A stretch of 50,613 nucleotides of DNA from JBFXAN01 sp050184225. Lineage in GTDB: Bacteria; Chloroflexota; Dehalococcoidia; CAUJGQ01. Location: positions 1-50,613 of the forward strand of contig JBFXAN010000031.1 of the NCBI GenBank assembly GCA_050184225.1. Reading direction: 5' to 3'. The position numbers were made by a program, and so were the translations under genes. How positions within the stretch are numbered: the stretch's first letter is position 1; every line of letters starts with the position of its first letter. Positions 23,029-31,677 of this stretch are shown piece by piece. Below the pieces are notes generated by a model. The model had not been told where the DNA came from. It did no database searches and saw nothing but the letters and a program-made list of their open reading frames with translations.

Positions 23029-25968
23029 ATGCCCGCCCTTCCGAGTGGGACGGTTACGTTCCTCTTCACCGACATCGAGGCGAGCACCAGTCGCTGGGAG
23101 CATGACCCGGCGGCGATGCGTGACGACCTCGCCCGTCATGATACGATCCTCCGCCGCGCGATCGAGGGCCAGAGCGGTGCCGTCTTCAAGACCGTCGGCG
23201 ACGCCTTCTACGCGGTCTTCCCCGCCGCGATCAACGCCGTGGCTGCCGCGCTGATGGCGCAACGGGCGATCACCGCCGAGCGATGGATGGGCGCCGCGCC
23301 GCTCCGCGTGCGGATGGCGCTCCACACCGGCGAAGCGGACATCCGCGACGGTGACTATTTTGGTCCAGCGCTTGCCCGTGTCGCGCGGCTGCTGGCCGTG
23401 GCCCACGGCGGCCAGATCCTGCTCACCGGGTCGGTCGAGGCGCTGACCCACGATCGGCTGCCGGCGCACGTCTCTTTGCGTGACCTGGGTGAGCATCGCC
23501 TGCGCGATCTCACGCGACGAGAGCGGATCTTCCAGCTGGCCGCATCAGGCATTCCCCCCGACTTCCCAACGATCCGGACGCCTGCCGCCCGGCCGACCAA
23601 TCTGACCGCTCCGCCGACACCCCTGATCGGCCGGCAGCAGGAGATCGAGACGGCACGCGAACTGATCGCGGGTGAGGGCGTTCGTCTCCTCACCCTGACC
23701 GGTCCCGGCGGAACGGGGAAGACCCGCTTGGCGATGGCAATCGCGGCCGAACTTGCGGACGGCTTCGGCGACGGCGTCTTCATCGTGGCGCTCGACGCGA
23801 TTCGAGACTCCGGCTTCGTTCCAGCAGCGATCGCGCGGGCACTCGGCGTGCGCGAGGCGCAGGGCCGGTCCGTCGATGAGGTATTGACGGACTATCTGCA
23901 CGATATGCAGATCCTGATCGTGCTCGACAACTTCGAACAGGTGCTGGATGCGGCTCCGTTCGTCGCCACGCTCCTCGCTCGATGCCCCCATCTGGTCGCC
24001 TTGGTCACCAGCCGTGAGCGGCTCCGGCTGCGCGGCGAGCAGGAACTACTGGTCCCGCCGCTCGCCGTGCAGCCTGAACCGCCGGCCGGCGAACGTCACC
24101 ACAAGACAGGCCGGCCCTCACCCGACGCGATCCGGCTCTTCGTCGAACGGGCACGCGAGGTGCGTCCGGGATTCGGACTGACCGATGAGACGGTCACAAC
24201 GGTTCAGCAGATCTGCGAACGGCTCGACGGGTTACCCCTCGCCATCGAGCTGGCGGCGGTACACATCCGCATGCTCTCCCCAACGGCGCTCTTACGGCGC
24301 TTGGGTAACAACGCCGATCCCGCGTCCCTCCGCCTCCTCCAGGGCGGCGCCCGCGATCTGCCCGACCGTCAGCAAACGCTCTGGAACACGATCGACTGGA
24401 GCTACCGCCTCCTCTCCTTCGACGAGCAATCCACCTTTCGCACGCTATCAATCTTCGCCGGCGGCTGCAGCATGCAGGCGGCAATGGCGATCTGCGACGA
24501 CCTAACCCCCCCGGCCCCCCTTCCCTCGCAGGGAAGGGGGGAGTTCTCGTCGACCGAGGCTGCCGGTAACTCGTCTGGCAGTAGCATGCCCATCCCACCT
24601 CAACCCTCGCCGGAGAGGACTCCCCCTTCCCTGCGAGGGAAGGGGGCCGGGGGGTTAGGTACATCCCCCCTCGACCTCTTCACCTCCCTGGTCGACAAGA
24701 GCCTTCTCCAGGTCGACGAGTCAGCGGACGGTGAGCCACGGTTGCGGATGCTGGAGACAATCCGCGCCCACGGTCTGGAGCAATTGCGGCTCCACGGCGA
24801 ACTCGACGATGCTCGACACGCGCACGCGGCTTTCATGCTGAGGTTCATCGAAGAGGCCGATGCGGGTCTGGGCACGGCGCAGGCCCGTTGGTGGCGCGCG
24901 CAACTGGAGGACGACCAGGAGAACATCCGCGCCGCCCTTCGCTGGACGTGTGACCACGGCGACGGTGAGATCGCCGCCCGGTTCGTCCTCGCGCTGCATC
25001 AGTACTGGTTCATCGGCGGCTGGTTGAGCGAGGGATTGCAGTGGTGCACCGAACTGCTGGCTCGGCCGGCGCTCGCGGACTATCCGGAATCCCGCGCGGC
25101 GGTGCTGTTCGTCGGCGGCAGGCTGGCCGGATACCAGGGCAACCAGCAGGCGGCAATCGCATGGCTCAACGAGAGCATCGCCCTCAGCCGCACGACCGGC
25201 GACCGCCTCGCTCTCGCCCGCGCGCTCGCCGCCCTCGGACGCCTGCTGATCGAACAGCCTGAGCAGGCACGGCCGGTGCTCGACGAGAGCATCAGGCTCC
25301 TGCGGGAGTTGAACGACCGCCGGTGGCTGGCGGCAGCGCTCGGCTATTTCGGCGCGGTCGCCCGCCGGTTGGGTGACATCGATACAGCACGGTCCGCGTA
25401 CGAGGAAAGCCTTGCCCTGACCCACGAAGCCGGCGACCCTTGGGCAGCAGCGGCGCCGCTGACCAATCTCGCCGCCCTGATCGACCGTCAAGGCGACCTG
25501 GCCACCGCGCGATCGACGTACGAGGAGAGCCTGCGCCTCTGCCGGGACATGGGCATCACCATCAACACGGTTTCGGTGCTGAACAGCCTCGCGCTGCTGC
25601 TGGTTCGGAGTAGCGAACCCGAGCGTGCCGCGGATCTTCTGACCGAGAGTCTCGACCTCTGCCGCCGTCTGGGTGCGCGAGGCTTCATCGTCGAATCAGC
25701 GCAGATCCTGGCGTGGGTACCATTCATCAAGGGAACCCCCGATCTGTCCGCGAGGTTGCTGGGCGCGGCGGAGGCAGCGCAGGAGGCGCTGGGCAAAGAC
25801 GTTCCAGCCACCCATACCAGTCTCTACCGCACAGGCATCGACATGGTGCGCCGCGCGCTCGGCGATGCCGCGTTCACGAAGGCATGGGAAGAAGGCCGGT
25901 CGCTGTCGCTGGATGAGGCCGTCGCGCTCGCGTTGGCCCCTCGGGAGGCCAGCCTGGTCGAAGCATGA
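23029..25968 (+). CDS. Cyclase-like domain fused to STAND ATPase and TPR repeats, with in-frame repeat insertion
   Basis: 979 residues from ATG 23029, with AAAGG 6 bases upstream. Residues about 1-170 form a class III nucleotide cyclase domain: FLFTDIEAST (metal Asp15), VFKTVGDAFYAVF (Lys54, metal Asp58), DYFGPALARVARL. The transition-state Asn is Ala116 while Arg120 remains, so activity is doubtful. Residues about 195-480 form an NB-ARC/STAND ATPase with LTGPGGTGKTRLA (225-232 P-loop) and LIVLDNFEQV. About residues 491-544 are encoded by repeat element D. The C-terminal part is TPR-like. No LuxR helix-turn-helix follows. It is probably a signalling scaffold. Confidence 0.9.
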   Translation: MPALPSGTVTFLFTDIEASTSRWEHDPAAMRDDLARHDTILRRAIEGQSGAVFKTVGDAFYAVFPAAINAVAAALMAQRAITAERWMGAAPLRVRMALHTGEADIRDGDYFGPALARVARLLAVAHGGQILLTGSVEALTHDRLPAHVSLRDLGEHRLRDLTRRERIFQLAASGIPPDFPTIRTPAARPTNLTAPPTPLIGRQQEIETARELIAGEGVRLLTLTGPGGTGKTRLAMAIAAELADGFGDGVFIVALDAIRDSGFVPAAIARALGVREAQGRSVDEVLTDYLHDMQILIVLDNFEQVLDAAPFVATLLARCPHLVALVTSRERLRLRGEQELLVPPLAVQPEPPAGERHHKTGRPSPDAIRLFVERAREVRPGFGLTDETVTTVQQICERLDGLPLAIELAAVHIRMLSPTALLRRLGNNADPASLRLLQGGARDLPDRQQTLWNTIDWSYRLLSFDEQSTFRTLSIFAGGCSMQAAMAICDDLTPPAPLPSQGRGEFSSTEAAGNSSGSSMPIPPQPSPERTPPSLRGKGAGGLGTSPLDLFTSLVDKSLLQVDESADGEPRLRMLETIRAHGLEQLRLHGELDDARHAHAAFMLRFIEEADAGLGTAQARWWRAQLEDDQENIRAALRWTCDHGDGEIAARFVLALHQYWFIGGWLSEGLQWCTELLARPALADYPESRAAVLFVGGRLAGYQGNQQAAIAWLNESIALSRTTGDRLALARALAALGRLLIEQPEQARPVLDESIRLLRELNDRRWLAAALGYFGAVARRLGDIDTARSAYEESLALTHEAGDPWAAAAPLTNLAALIDRQGDLATARSTYEESLRLCRDMGITINTVSVLNSLALLLVRSSEPERAADLLTESLDLCRRLGARGFIVESAQILAWVPFIKGTPDLSARLLGAAEAAQEALGKDVPATHTSLYRTGIDMVRRALGDAAFTKAWEEGRSLSLDEAVALALAPREASLVEA
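24500..24660. repeat. Long inverted-repeat element D, translated inside the STAND ATPase
   Basis: ACCTAACCCCCCCGG at the left end is mirrored by CCGGGGGGTTAGGT at the right end. The arms contain CCTTCCCTCGCAGGGAAGG hairpins. The architecture equals elements A-C, with a third arm subtype. It is read through in frame, adding a Pro/Ser/Gly-rich segment between the ATPase helical region and the conserved SLVDKSLLQ. Confidence 0.85.
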
Positions 25969-26124
25969 GTTGAGCGCGAACACCAGCCGGCCCTTGTCTC
26001 TCCAATCATGTTCGTCGGAGTATTGGACTGTTCAGTGCATGACCGTCCGCAGCACCATATGCTGCGCGCGACGTGCATCCGATTCGCCAACGTTACCCCC
26101 GCACGTGGGTCGTAAGGGAGAACC

Positions 26125-26490
26125 ATGTCACCACCGTTCTTCGTCCGCCTTCAGGAATACGGTACCCGTCGCTTCGCCAATCCTGCCGAGGGCCGGGAGT
26201 TTGCCGAAAAGCTGCGCGAGGGCGGCCTGCTCGCTGCCTATGAGGGTGTGATCGAGATCCCCGCCACCGACCGCCGGCAAATCACGCAGTTCGAGAGCAA
26301 GAACCCGGAGTTCTCGCGCCTGCTCGCCGACTTTATCGCCCGCGCCTACGAGAACGGCTACGAGCGCGAGGTCACGATTGCCAGTCGCTATGAGATCCGC
26401 TCCGGCAGCCGCCAGCGCCGGCCGCGACTCGAGCTCGACATCAGTTTCAAGATCGACAGCGGCACCGTGCATTTCCGAGCGACGATGTAG
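26125..26490 (+). CDS. Hypothetical protein
   Basis: 121 residues, with GGGAGA before ATG 26125. Sequence begins MSPPFFVRLQEYGTRRFANP and is rich in charged residues with predicted alternating helix and strand. No membrane segment or known catalytic motif is seen. Codon use and base composition match the neighbours, and the antisense frames are not convincing. I do not recognise the family. It stands alone between the cyclase-like regulator and a VOC gene fragment. Confidence 0.6.
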   Translation: MSPPFFVRLQEYGTRRFANPAEGREFAEKLREGGLLAAYEGVIEIPATDRRQITQFESKNPEFSRLLADFIARAYENGYEREVTIASRYEIRSGSRQRRPRLELDISFKIDSGTVHFRATM

Positions 26491-26648
26491 CTGAGCGCCT
26501 CACACGTTCGTGTGGCACAGCAAACAGCGAACCGTTCTTCCTCAGGTACTGAGGTTCGGTCTTCCGTACCGTCGACCGGAAGCGGGCACGCGCCGTAGCC
26601 AGGCACACAAAAGCAACGACTGAAACCCAACCGATGGAGATGGAATAG

Positions 26649-26777
26649 AAGCAAAGCACCGTCAGGCCGGCCCAACGTGAACCGTGGGGTGGTTACTTCG
26701 GCTACTTCGCCGATCCAGACGGCTATCTCTGGAAGATTGCCGCAAGCCAGGGAGACCAGCCGATCGCGGCCGAATAG
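26649..26777 (+). pseudogene. C-terminal fragment of a VOC (glyoxalase/bleomycin resistance) protein
   Basis: The frame ending at TAG 26775 reads PAQREPWGGYFGYFADPDGY then LWKIAASQGDQ. This is the typical C-terminal strand of VOC-family proteins (WGGYxGYFxDPDGxLWE). An in-frame stop at 26646 and no start codon or N-terminal half show it is a relic of about 43 codons. The rest of the 361-base interval 26491-26851 shows only two small hairpins (26501-26514 and near 26543) and no gene. Confidence 0.7.
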
Positions 26778-26851
26778 TCGGCGGCTCTCATCTAGTTCAC
26801 ACTGTGGCCGGCGTGGGTTCTCCCGCGCCAGCCACTCGCATCTGCCGAAGG

Positions 26852-28087
26852 TTACGCCGGCGTGCCCACGACGAACGACACGCTGGTCGTACCGGAGCCA
26901 CCGATGTTGAGCGTGGCGACCTTCTTCGCGCCGCTCACCTGGTAGCCGCCCGCCGTGTCCGTCACCTGGCGGTAGGCGTCGAGCACCTGGCGGACACCGG
27001 TACCGCCCACCGGATGACAGGCGCCGATCAGGCCGCCGCTCGGGTTGATCGGCAACTGGCCGTCGAGGTCGATCACACCCTCTTCGATCGCCTGCCACGA
27101 CTTGCCCGGCGGCGTCAGGCCGAAGTGGTCGATCGCCATGTACTCCGAGGTTGTGAAGCAGTCGTGCGTCTCGATCGCGTCGAGGTCCCACACGTCGGAG
27201 ATCTTGGCGCGGCGGAGCGCGTCGACGATCGCCTGGCGGGTGTGCGGCAGGACGAACGGGTTGTCCTTGCTCTCGGCCACCTTCTCGTCGAAGCCGAGCG
27301 GCGCGGTGTGATGGCCCCAGCCGAGGATCTGCGGGATCTGGTTCAGGTCGAGGTCGTGCGCCTTCGCATACTTCTCGGCATACCGCTTCGACGCGAGGAA
27401 GATGCAGATCGCACCGTCGGTCACCTGGGAGCAGTCGGAAACCTTGATCCGGCCACCGATGATCTGGTTGAACCGATCCTGGCTGTTCGCGTGCTCCTCG
27501 CTCATGTACCAGCCGCGCGTCTGCGCCCACGGGTTCTTCTTGGCGTTGCCGTAGTTGATCGCGGAGATGCGCGCCAGATGCTCATCCTTCAGGCCGAACC
27601 GCTTGTCGTATTCGTCGCCGAGCCGGCCGAAGAGTTTGGGGAAGGGGTACGAGATACCCTGTGCCTCGCGGTCGTACCAGGCGGCTGTGCCGAGGAAGTC
27701 GCCACCGCGGCCAGAATCGACCGTTTTCATCTGCTCGACGCCGAGCACCATCGCCAGGTCGTAGCGTTCGGCCTCGATCTCCGCCGATGCGGCAAGGATC
27801 GCGATCGAGCCGGAGGCGCAGGCCGCCTCGTGCCGGCCGGTCGGCAGGCCGGAGAACGCGGGGTCCGCCTCCAGCAGGAACGCGCCAAGATGCCCCTGCA
27901 TCGTGTAGAGCTCGGCGGCGAAGTTGCCGACGTGGCCGACCTCGACATCCTTTGGGTCGATCTTCGTCGCCTGCAACGCGCCCTGTACGACCTCGTTGAA
28001 CATCGCGGAGATGTGCTTATTCTCTTTGCTCCAGTTCCGGGCAAAGTCCGTCTGATATCCGCCGAGAACGAAAACCGGCTCTGTCAT
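26852..28087 (-). CDS. Thiolase family protein (acetyl-CoA C-acyltransferase / SCP2-thiolase-like)
   Basis: 411 residues. Thiolase features are the nucleophile region GRHEAACASGSIAI (Cys at about 90), the HDCFTTSEYMA segment, NPSGGLIGACHPVGGTG with the catalytic His, and the C-terminal ATLNIGGSGTTSVSFVVG. The second reactive Cys region is of the SCP2-thiolase type rather than the biosynthetic PhaA type. Function is Claisen condensation or thiolytic cleavage of acyl-CoA. It is 132 bases downstream of the 3-hydroxyacyl-CoA dehydrogenase on the same strand, so the pair probably works together in acyl-CoA conversion. Confidence 0.9.
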   Translation of the reverse strand: MTEPVFVLGGYQTDFARNWSKENKHISAMFNEVVQGALQATKIDPKDVEVGHVGNFAAELYTMQGHLGAFLLEADPAFSGLPTGRHEAACASGSIAILAASAEIEAERYDLAMVLGVEQMKTVDSGRGGDFLGTAAWYDREAQGISYPFPKLFGRLGDEYDKRFGLKDEHLARISAINYGNAKKNPWAQTRGWYMSEEHANSQDRFNQIIGGRIKVSDCSQVTDGAICIFLASKRYAEKYAKAHDLDLNQIPQILGWGHHTAPLGFDEKVAESKDNPFVLPHTRQAIVDALRRAKISDVWDLDAIETHDCFTTSEYMAIDHFGLTPPGKSWQAIEEGVIDLDGQLPINPSGGLIGACHPVGGTGVRQVLDAYRQVTDTAGGYQVSGAKKVATLNIGGSGTTSVSFVVGTPA

Positions 28088-28219
28088 GCTGCGTCTCCTT
28101 TGTCGCTTGCTCCGCGATGGCTACACCATCATCCTGACCATCATCGTAGATTTCTCGAAGATACTCAACTTCAACCCTGGTCTATACACAGAATGACACA
28201 CTTCCGCGCGCCCCGCGAA

Positions 28220-29575
28220 TCAACCGGAGAAATACCGGCCGGGATTGACGAATGGCAGCCGGAAGAGCGGCGTCGGGATGTCGCCGCGGACGGCGGCGTC
28301 GACGATTGTCGGGACGGCGAGATCGTAGCGTTCCATCGCCTCCTTCGCCTGCCGCGCGCCGATCAGGTCAACATAGCCGCTGGGCGGCGCCCAGTTGAAG
28401 CCGCTGGTCATGATCCGATCGACATCGTCGTAGTTCTGGACGACTTCGCTCTCGCCGACCCGGTTCAGCGCGTAGCTGATATATCCCAGGATCACCGTCC
28501 GCGCGAGATCCGCCTGGTCACCCTCGGCGGTCATGAACCGCTGCACGCCCTCCTCGTACCGGCCGCGACGATGGAGGTCTTTGATCTCCTCGACGAATGG
28601 GATCTGCGGGGCCGGCGTCCGTTCGACATACTTGCCACTGGCCGCGTCCAGCACCTGATTCTCGATCCGGCCATGCGACCCCTCGGTCAATCGCCCCTCA
28701 CCAACGACGCGGCGGAAGAAGCCGCCCAACTCGGGCGTCTTGTTGCCCATGTGACCGCGCTCGACCAACTTGACCATGTACGATGGCATGACGAAGGCAT
28801 CCCGCGCCTCGTCCTGCACATTGTCGTAGACGTTATCGACGATCGCCTTGTGCACATCCCAGCCGACGAGGTCGATCGTCGCCAGCGGCGCCATCGCCCG
28901 GCCGGTGTAGGGGCCGATCAGCGTGTCCATCATCTCGACGCCGTGCTTCTCGGCGAGCTGCGCGACCTCGTTCAGCACCTTGAAGCCGATCCGGTTGCCG
29001 GCGAAGGCAGGCATATCGGCACAGACGATCACCTGCCGGCCAAACCGGTCGGAGAGGATGCTTGTCAGCGACTCGACAACAGCCGGTTCCATGTCCGGAT
29101 GCGGGATCACCTCGACGCCGATCATGACGTGCGGTGGGTTATAGAGGTGAATGCCGGCGAAGTGCTTGCGGAATCCCTCGCTCCGCCCCTCGCACATGCC
29201 GCGGATCGACAAACCGGAGGAGACAGTCGCGACGATCGCATCCGGCGGGCGGGCGGCATCGACCTGGGCGAAGATCTCCCGCTTCAATTCCATGTCTTCG
29301 GCGAGGCACTCGAAGATCAGGTCGGCGTCGGCGAGCGCCGTCTCCATACCATCGGAGTAGGTCATCGACTCGATGCCATCGGCGATCCGCTCCGACTTGG
29401 CGATGCTCTGGATCTGGGCGAGGGCGCCCTCGCACTTGCCGAGGTCGCGGGCGACGAGCGTGACATCGCAGCCACCGGAGGCAAACATCGCCGCCGAACC
29501 GGCGCCCATCGCCCCGTTGGCACCGAGCACGACGACCCGTTGAACCCTGATCGGCGCGGACGTTTCCGTGGTCAT
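28220..29575 (-). CDS. 3-hydroxyacyl-CoA dehydrogenase family protein
   Basis: 451 residues. The N-terminal NAD fold has VVVLGANGAMGAGSAAMFA (GxxGxxG) followed by VTLVARD. The catalytic region is ATVSSGLSI and GIHLYNPPHVM (Ser and His), then AFAGNRIGFKVLNEV with the active-site Asn. The C-terminal part is longer than in single-function dehydrogenases (~280-310 residues) and includes a second helical repeat. It oxidises 3-hydroxyacyl-CoA, or reduces acetoacetyl-CoA in the biosynthetic direction. Its neighbours are thiolase downstream and Uma2 upstream on the other strand. Confidence 0.92.
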   Translation of the reverse strand: MTTETSAPIRVQRVVVLGANGAMGAGSAAMFASGGCDVTLVARDLGKCEGALAQIQSIAKSERIADGIESMTYSDGMETALADADLIFECLAEDMELKREIFAQVDAARPPDAIVATVSSGLSIRGMCEGRSEGFRKHFAGIHLYNPPHVMIGVEVIPHPDMEPAVVESLTSILSDRFGRQVIVCADMPAFAGNRIGFKVLNEVAQLAEKHGVEMMDTLIGPYTGRAMAPLATIDLVGWDVHKAIVDNVYDNVQDEARDAFVMPSYMVKLVERGHMGNKTPELGGFFRRVVGEGRLTEGSHGRIENQVLDAASGKYVERTPAPQIPFVEEIKDLHRRGRYEEGVQRFMTAEGDQADLARTVILGYISYALNRVGESEVVQNYDDVDRIMTSGFNWAPPSGYVDLIGARQAKEAMERYDLAVPTIVDAAVRGDIPTPLFRLPFVNPGRYFSG

Positions 29576-29727
29576 TCCATACCTCCGTGACGTGTGACAA
29601 GCGTTCGATTCGGTGCGTGCGAGGTAGTTGCTCTACTATGGCGCATCACGGTGCGTGGGCCAAGCCGGTCCAGGCCCGCCGAGCGAAGCTGATATGCTCG
29701 TGAAAGATCGCGGTCAGGGAGCAGGCG

Positions 29728-30285
29728 ATGTCGCAAACAACCACGCGGATCACCCTCGACGAGTTCCTCGCGCTGCCCGAGGAGGAGCCCGCGCTCGAGT
29801 TCGAAGACGGGATGGTGACGCAGAAAGTGTCTCCCAAGGGACGTCACAGCAGGCTCCAAACGTGGGCCGTCGGGCAGTTCAACATCCGGATTGAACCCAA
29901 CAAGCTCGGACTCGCATTTACGGAGTTGCGGGCTACGTTTGCCAACATGTCGCGGGTACCAGATGTTTCCGTGTACCGCTGGGACCGGATTCCGCGCGAC
30001 GTAAACGGCGATGTCGCGGATGACTTCACCGAGCCACCGGATATAGCCATCGAGATCGTCTCTCCTGGGCAAAGCGTCAACCGGCTCATACGACGGTGCC
30101 TAACCTTCGTGGATGCCGGCGTGCTCGTCGCCGTACTCATCGACCCCACAGATCGATCGGTCGTCGTGGTGCGCCCCGGCGTCGAGCCGATCGGCCTGGC
30201 CACCGGTGACACGCTCGACCTGAGCGACATCATCCCTGACCTGCGCCTGGATGTGGCGGCCCTGTTCGAATCGCTGAGGCTCTAA
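29728..30285 (+). CDS. Uma2 family endonuclease-like protein (DUF820)
   Basis: 185 residues from ATG 29728, with GGGAGCAGGCG upstream. Family features are TLDEFLALPEEEPALEFEDG at the N-terminus, the PD-(D/E)xK-like elements RVPDVSVYRWDRIP and PPDIAIEIVSPGQS, then RRCLTFVDAGVLVAVLIDP. Uma2 proteins are restriction-endonuclease-fold proteins, very numerous in Chloroflexota and cyanobacteria, with unknown biological role. The gene interrupts the otherwise minus-strand CoA gene block and overlaps neither neighbour. Confidence 0.88.
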   Translation: MSQTTTRITLDEFLALPEEEPALEFEDGMVTQKVSPKGRHSRLQTWAVGQFNIRIEPNKLGLAFTELRATFANMSRVPDVSVYRWDRIPRDVNGDVADDFTEPPDIAIEIVSPGQSVNRLIRRCLTFVDAGVLVAVLIDPTDRSVVVVRPGVEPIGLATGDTLDLSDIIPDLRLDVAALFESLRL

Positions 30286-30305
30286 CCGAACAGGGCCGTT
30301 CCAGC

Positions 30306-31574
30306 CTATCCCGGGAACTCCGTCGTGCCGGTGCGGGGCGCTCCGACCAGGATCGCCATGTTGCCGGCGGGGTGGCGGTTCTCGTACATCAGCTGATGCG
30401 CGTCCGGGACCTGCTCGAAGGTGTAGGTCTCCGACAGACAGGGATCGACCTTGCCCGCGATCACGAGGTCGTTCGCGGCGGCGGCGTTCTCGTCGTTGGC
30501 GAAGTGCGAGCCCTGCAGCCGCTTCTGCCGCATCCACAGATAGCGCAGGTCGACCACGGCGTTGTAGCCGGTCGTACCAGCACAGATCACGACCATGCCG
30601 CCGGTTTCGGCCACGAAGATCGAGGTGGGGATCGTATCCTCGCCGGGATGCTCGAAGACGATGCGCGGGTTCTTCCGCTCGCCCAGCGCCTCCCAGAACT
30701 TCGCCCCGAAGGCGCGGGCACCCTTCATCCAGGCGTTGTACGCCTCCGTGTCCGTCCAGTGCGGCATCTGGCCCCAGTGGTCGAACTCCTTGCGGTTGAT
30801 CACGCCCTCGGCGCCGAGGTTCCGGCAGTACTCGAACTTCTCTTCGCTCGAGACGACGGCGACCGGACGCCCACCCATCGCCTTCACCATCTGGATCGCC
30901 ATCGAGCCCAGACCGCCGGAACCACCCCAGATCAAGACCGGGTCGCCCGGCTGCACTGTGTTCGGCGGCCAGCCGGCGAGCATCCGGTAGGTCGTGGCGG
31001 CGACCAGCATGTAGGCGGCGGCCGCCTCCCAGGTGAGATGCTGCGGCTTGGGCAGGCACTGATGCGCCTGTACCTTTGTGAACTGGGCGAAGCTGCCCCA
31101 GCTCGTCTCATAGCCCCAGATGCGGAAGGAGGGGCTGAACATCGGGTCGGTGCCGGCGGCGACCGAGGGCTCGTCCGCCGCCCACTGGCCGCAGTGGATC
31201 ACGACCTGATCGCCGACCTTGACGTTGGTGACGGCGTCACCGACCGCATAGACGACGCCGGACGCATCCGAACCGCCGATGTGGAATCCCGACTCGTCGG
31301 GAAAGTACGGATCCTTGGGCCGGGGCCGGATCACGTCGACCGGGGAACCGAGCGCGGCCCAGACGTTGTTGTAATTAATGCCGGCCGCCATCACGTACAC
31401 CAGCACCTCGTCCGGCCGCAACTCCGGCACGGGCACCTGTTCGATCTGGAAGGCGGTCTTCGGCTCGCCGAAGCGCTCCTGGCGGATCACCTGGGCATAC
31501 ATCCGCTCCGGCACCTGCCCCAACGGCGGCGCCTCCCCGACCTCGTAGATGTCCTTCTGCGTCTTCGTGACCAT
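30306..31574 (-). CDS. ccr: Crotonyl-CoA carboxylase/reductase
   Basis: 422 residues from ATG 31574, with GGAGGGG 5 bases upstream; a TTG five codons earlier is rejected. It is an MDR-superfamily enoyl-thioester reductase that adds CO2 to crotonyl-CoA using NADPH to give ethylmalonyl-CoA. Diagnostic are AAGINYNNVWAALG, SDASGVVYAVG, IWGYETSWGSFAQF, WGGSGGLGSMAIQMVKAMGG (NADPH site) and QGSHFANDENA. The Asn, Glu and His described as CO2-binding in characterised Ccr enzymes appear to be kept. It lies downstream of the mutase gene, separated by a palindromic repeat, pointing to an ethylmalonyl-CoA-type route. Confidence 0.93.
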   Translation of the reverse strand: MVTKTQKDIYEVGEAPPLGQVPERMYAQVIRQERFGEPKTAFQIEQVPVPELRPDEVLVYVMAAGINYNNVWAALGSPVDVIRPRPKDPYFPDESGFHIGGSDASGVVYAVGDAVTNVKVGDQVVIHCGQWAADEPSVAAGTDPMFSPSFRIWGYETSWGSFAQFTKVQAHQCLPKPQHLTWEAAAAYMLVAATTYRMLAGWPPNTVQPGDPVLIWGGSGGLGSMAIQMVKAMGGRPVAVVSSEEKFEYCRNLGAEGVINRKEFDHWGQMPHWTDTEAYNAWMKGARAFGAKFWEALGERKNPRIVFEHPGEDTIPTSIFVAETGGMVVICAGTTGYNAVVDLRYLWMRQKRLQGSHFANDENAAAANDLVIAGKVDPCLSETYTFEQVPDAHQLMYENRHPAGNMAILVGAPRTGTTEFPG

Positions 31575-31594
31575 AAAGGTCCCCTCCAAGAAGA

Positions 31595-31675
31595 GGTGTT
31601 AGCCATTAGCCATTAGCTGTTAGGTTCGGCGAGAAGCTCCTAATGGCTAACAGCTAATAGCTAATGGCTAACACC
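31595..31675. repeat. Palindromic repeat between mutase and ccr genes
   Basis: GGTGTTAGCCATTAGCCATT (31595 onward) is mirrored by AATAGCTAATGGCTAACACC (ending 31675). The unit is built from the word TTAGCCA. It fills the gap between the mutase stop (31678) and the ccr ribosome binding site. Confidence 0.78.
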
Positions 31676-31677
31676 TA

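Noticed and set aside
26684..29590. A 968-codon plus-strand open frame
   Set aside because: It is antisense to the thiolase and 3-hydroxyacyl-CoA dehydrogenase genes, has an Arg/Asp/His-rich composition typical of mirrored GC-rich codons, and matches no family.
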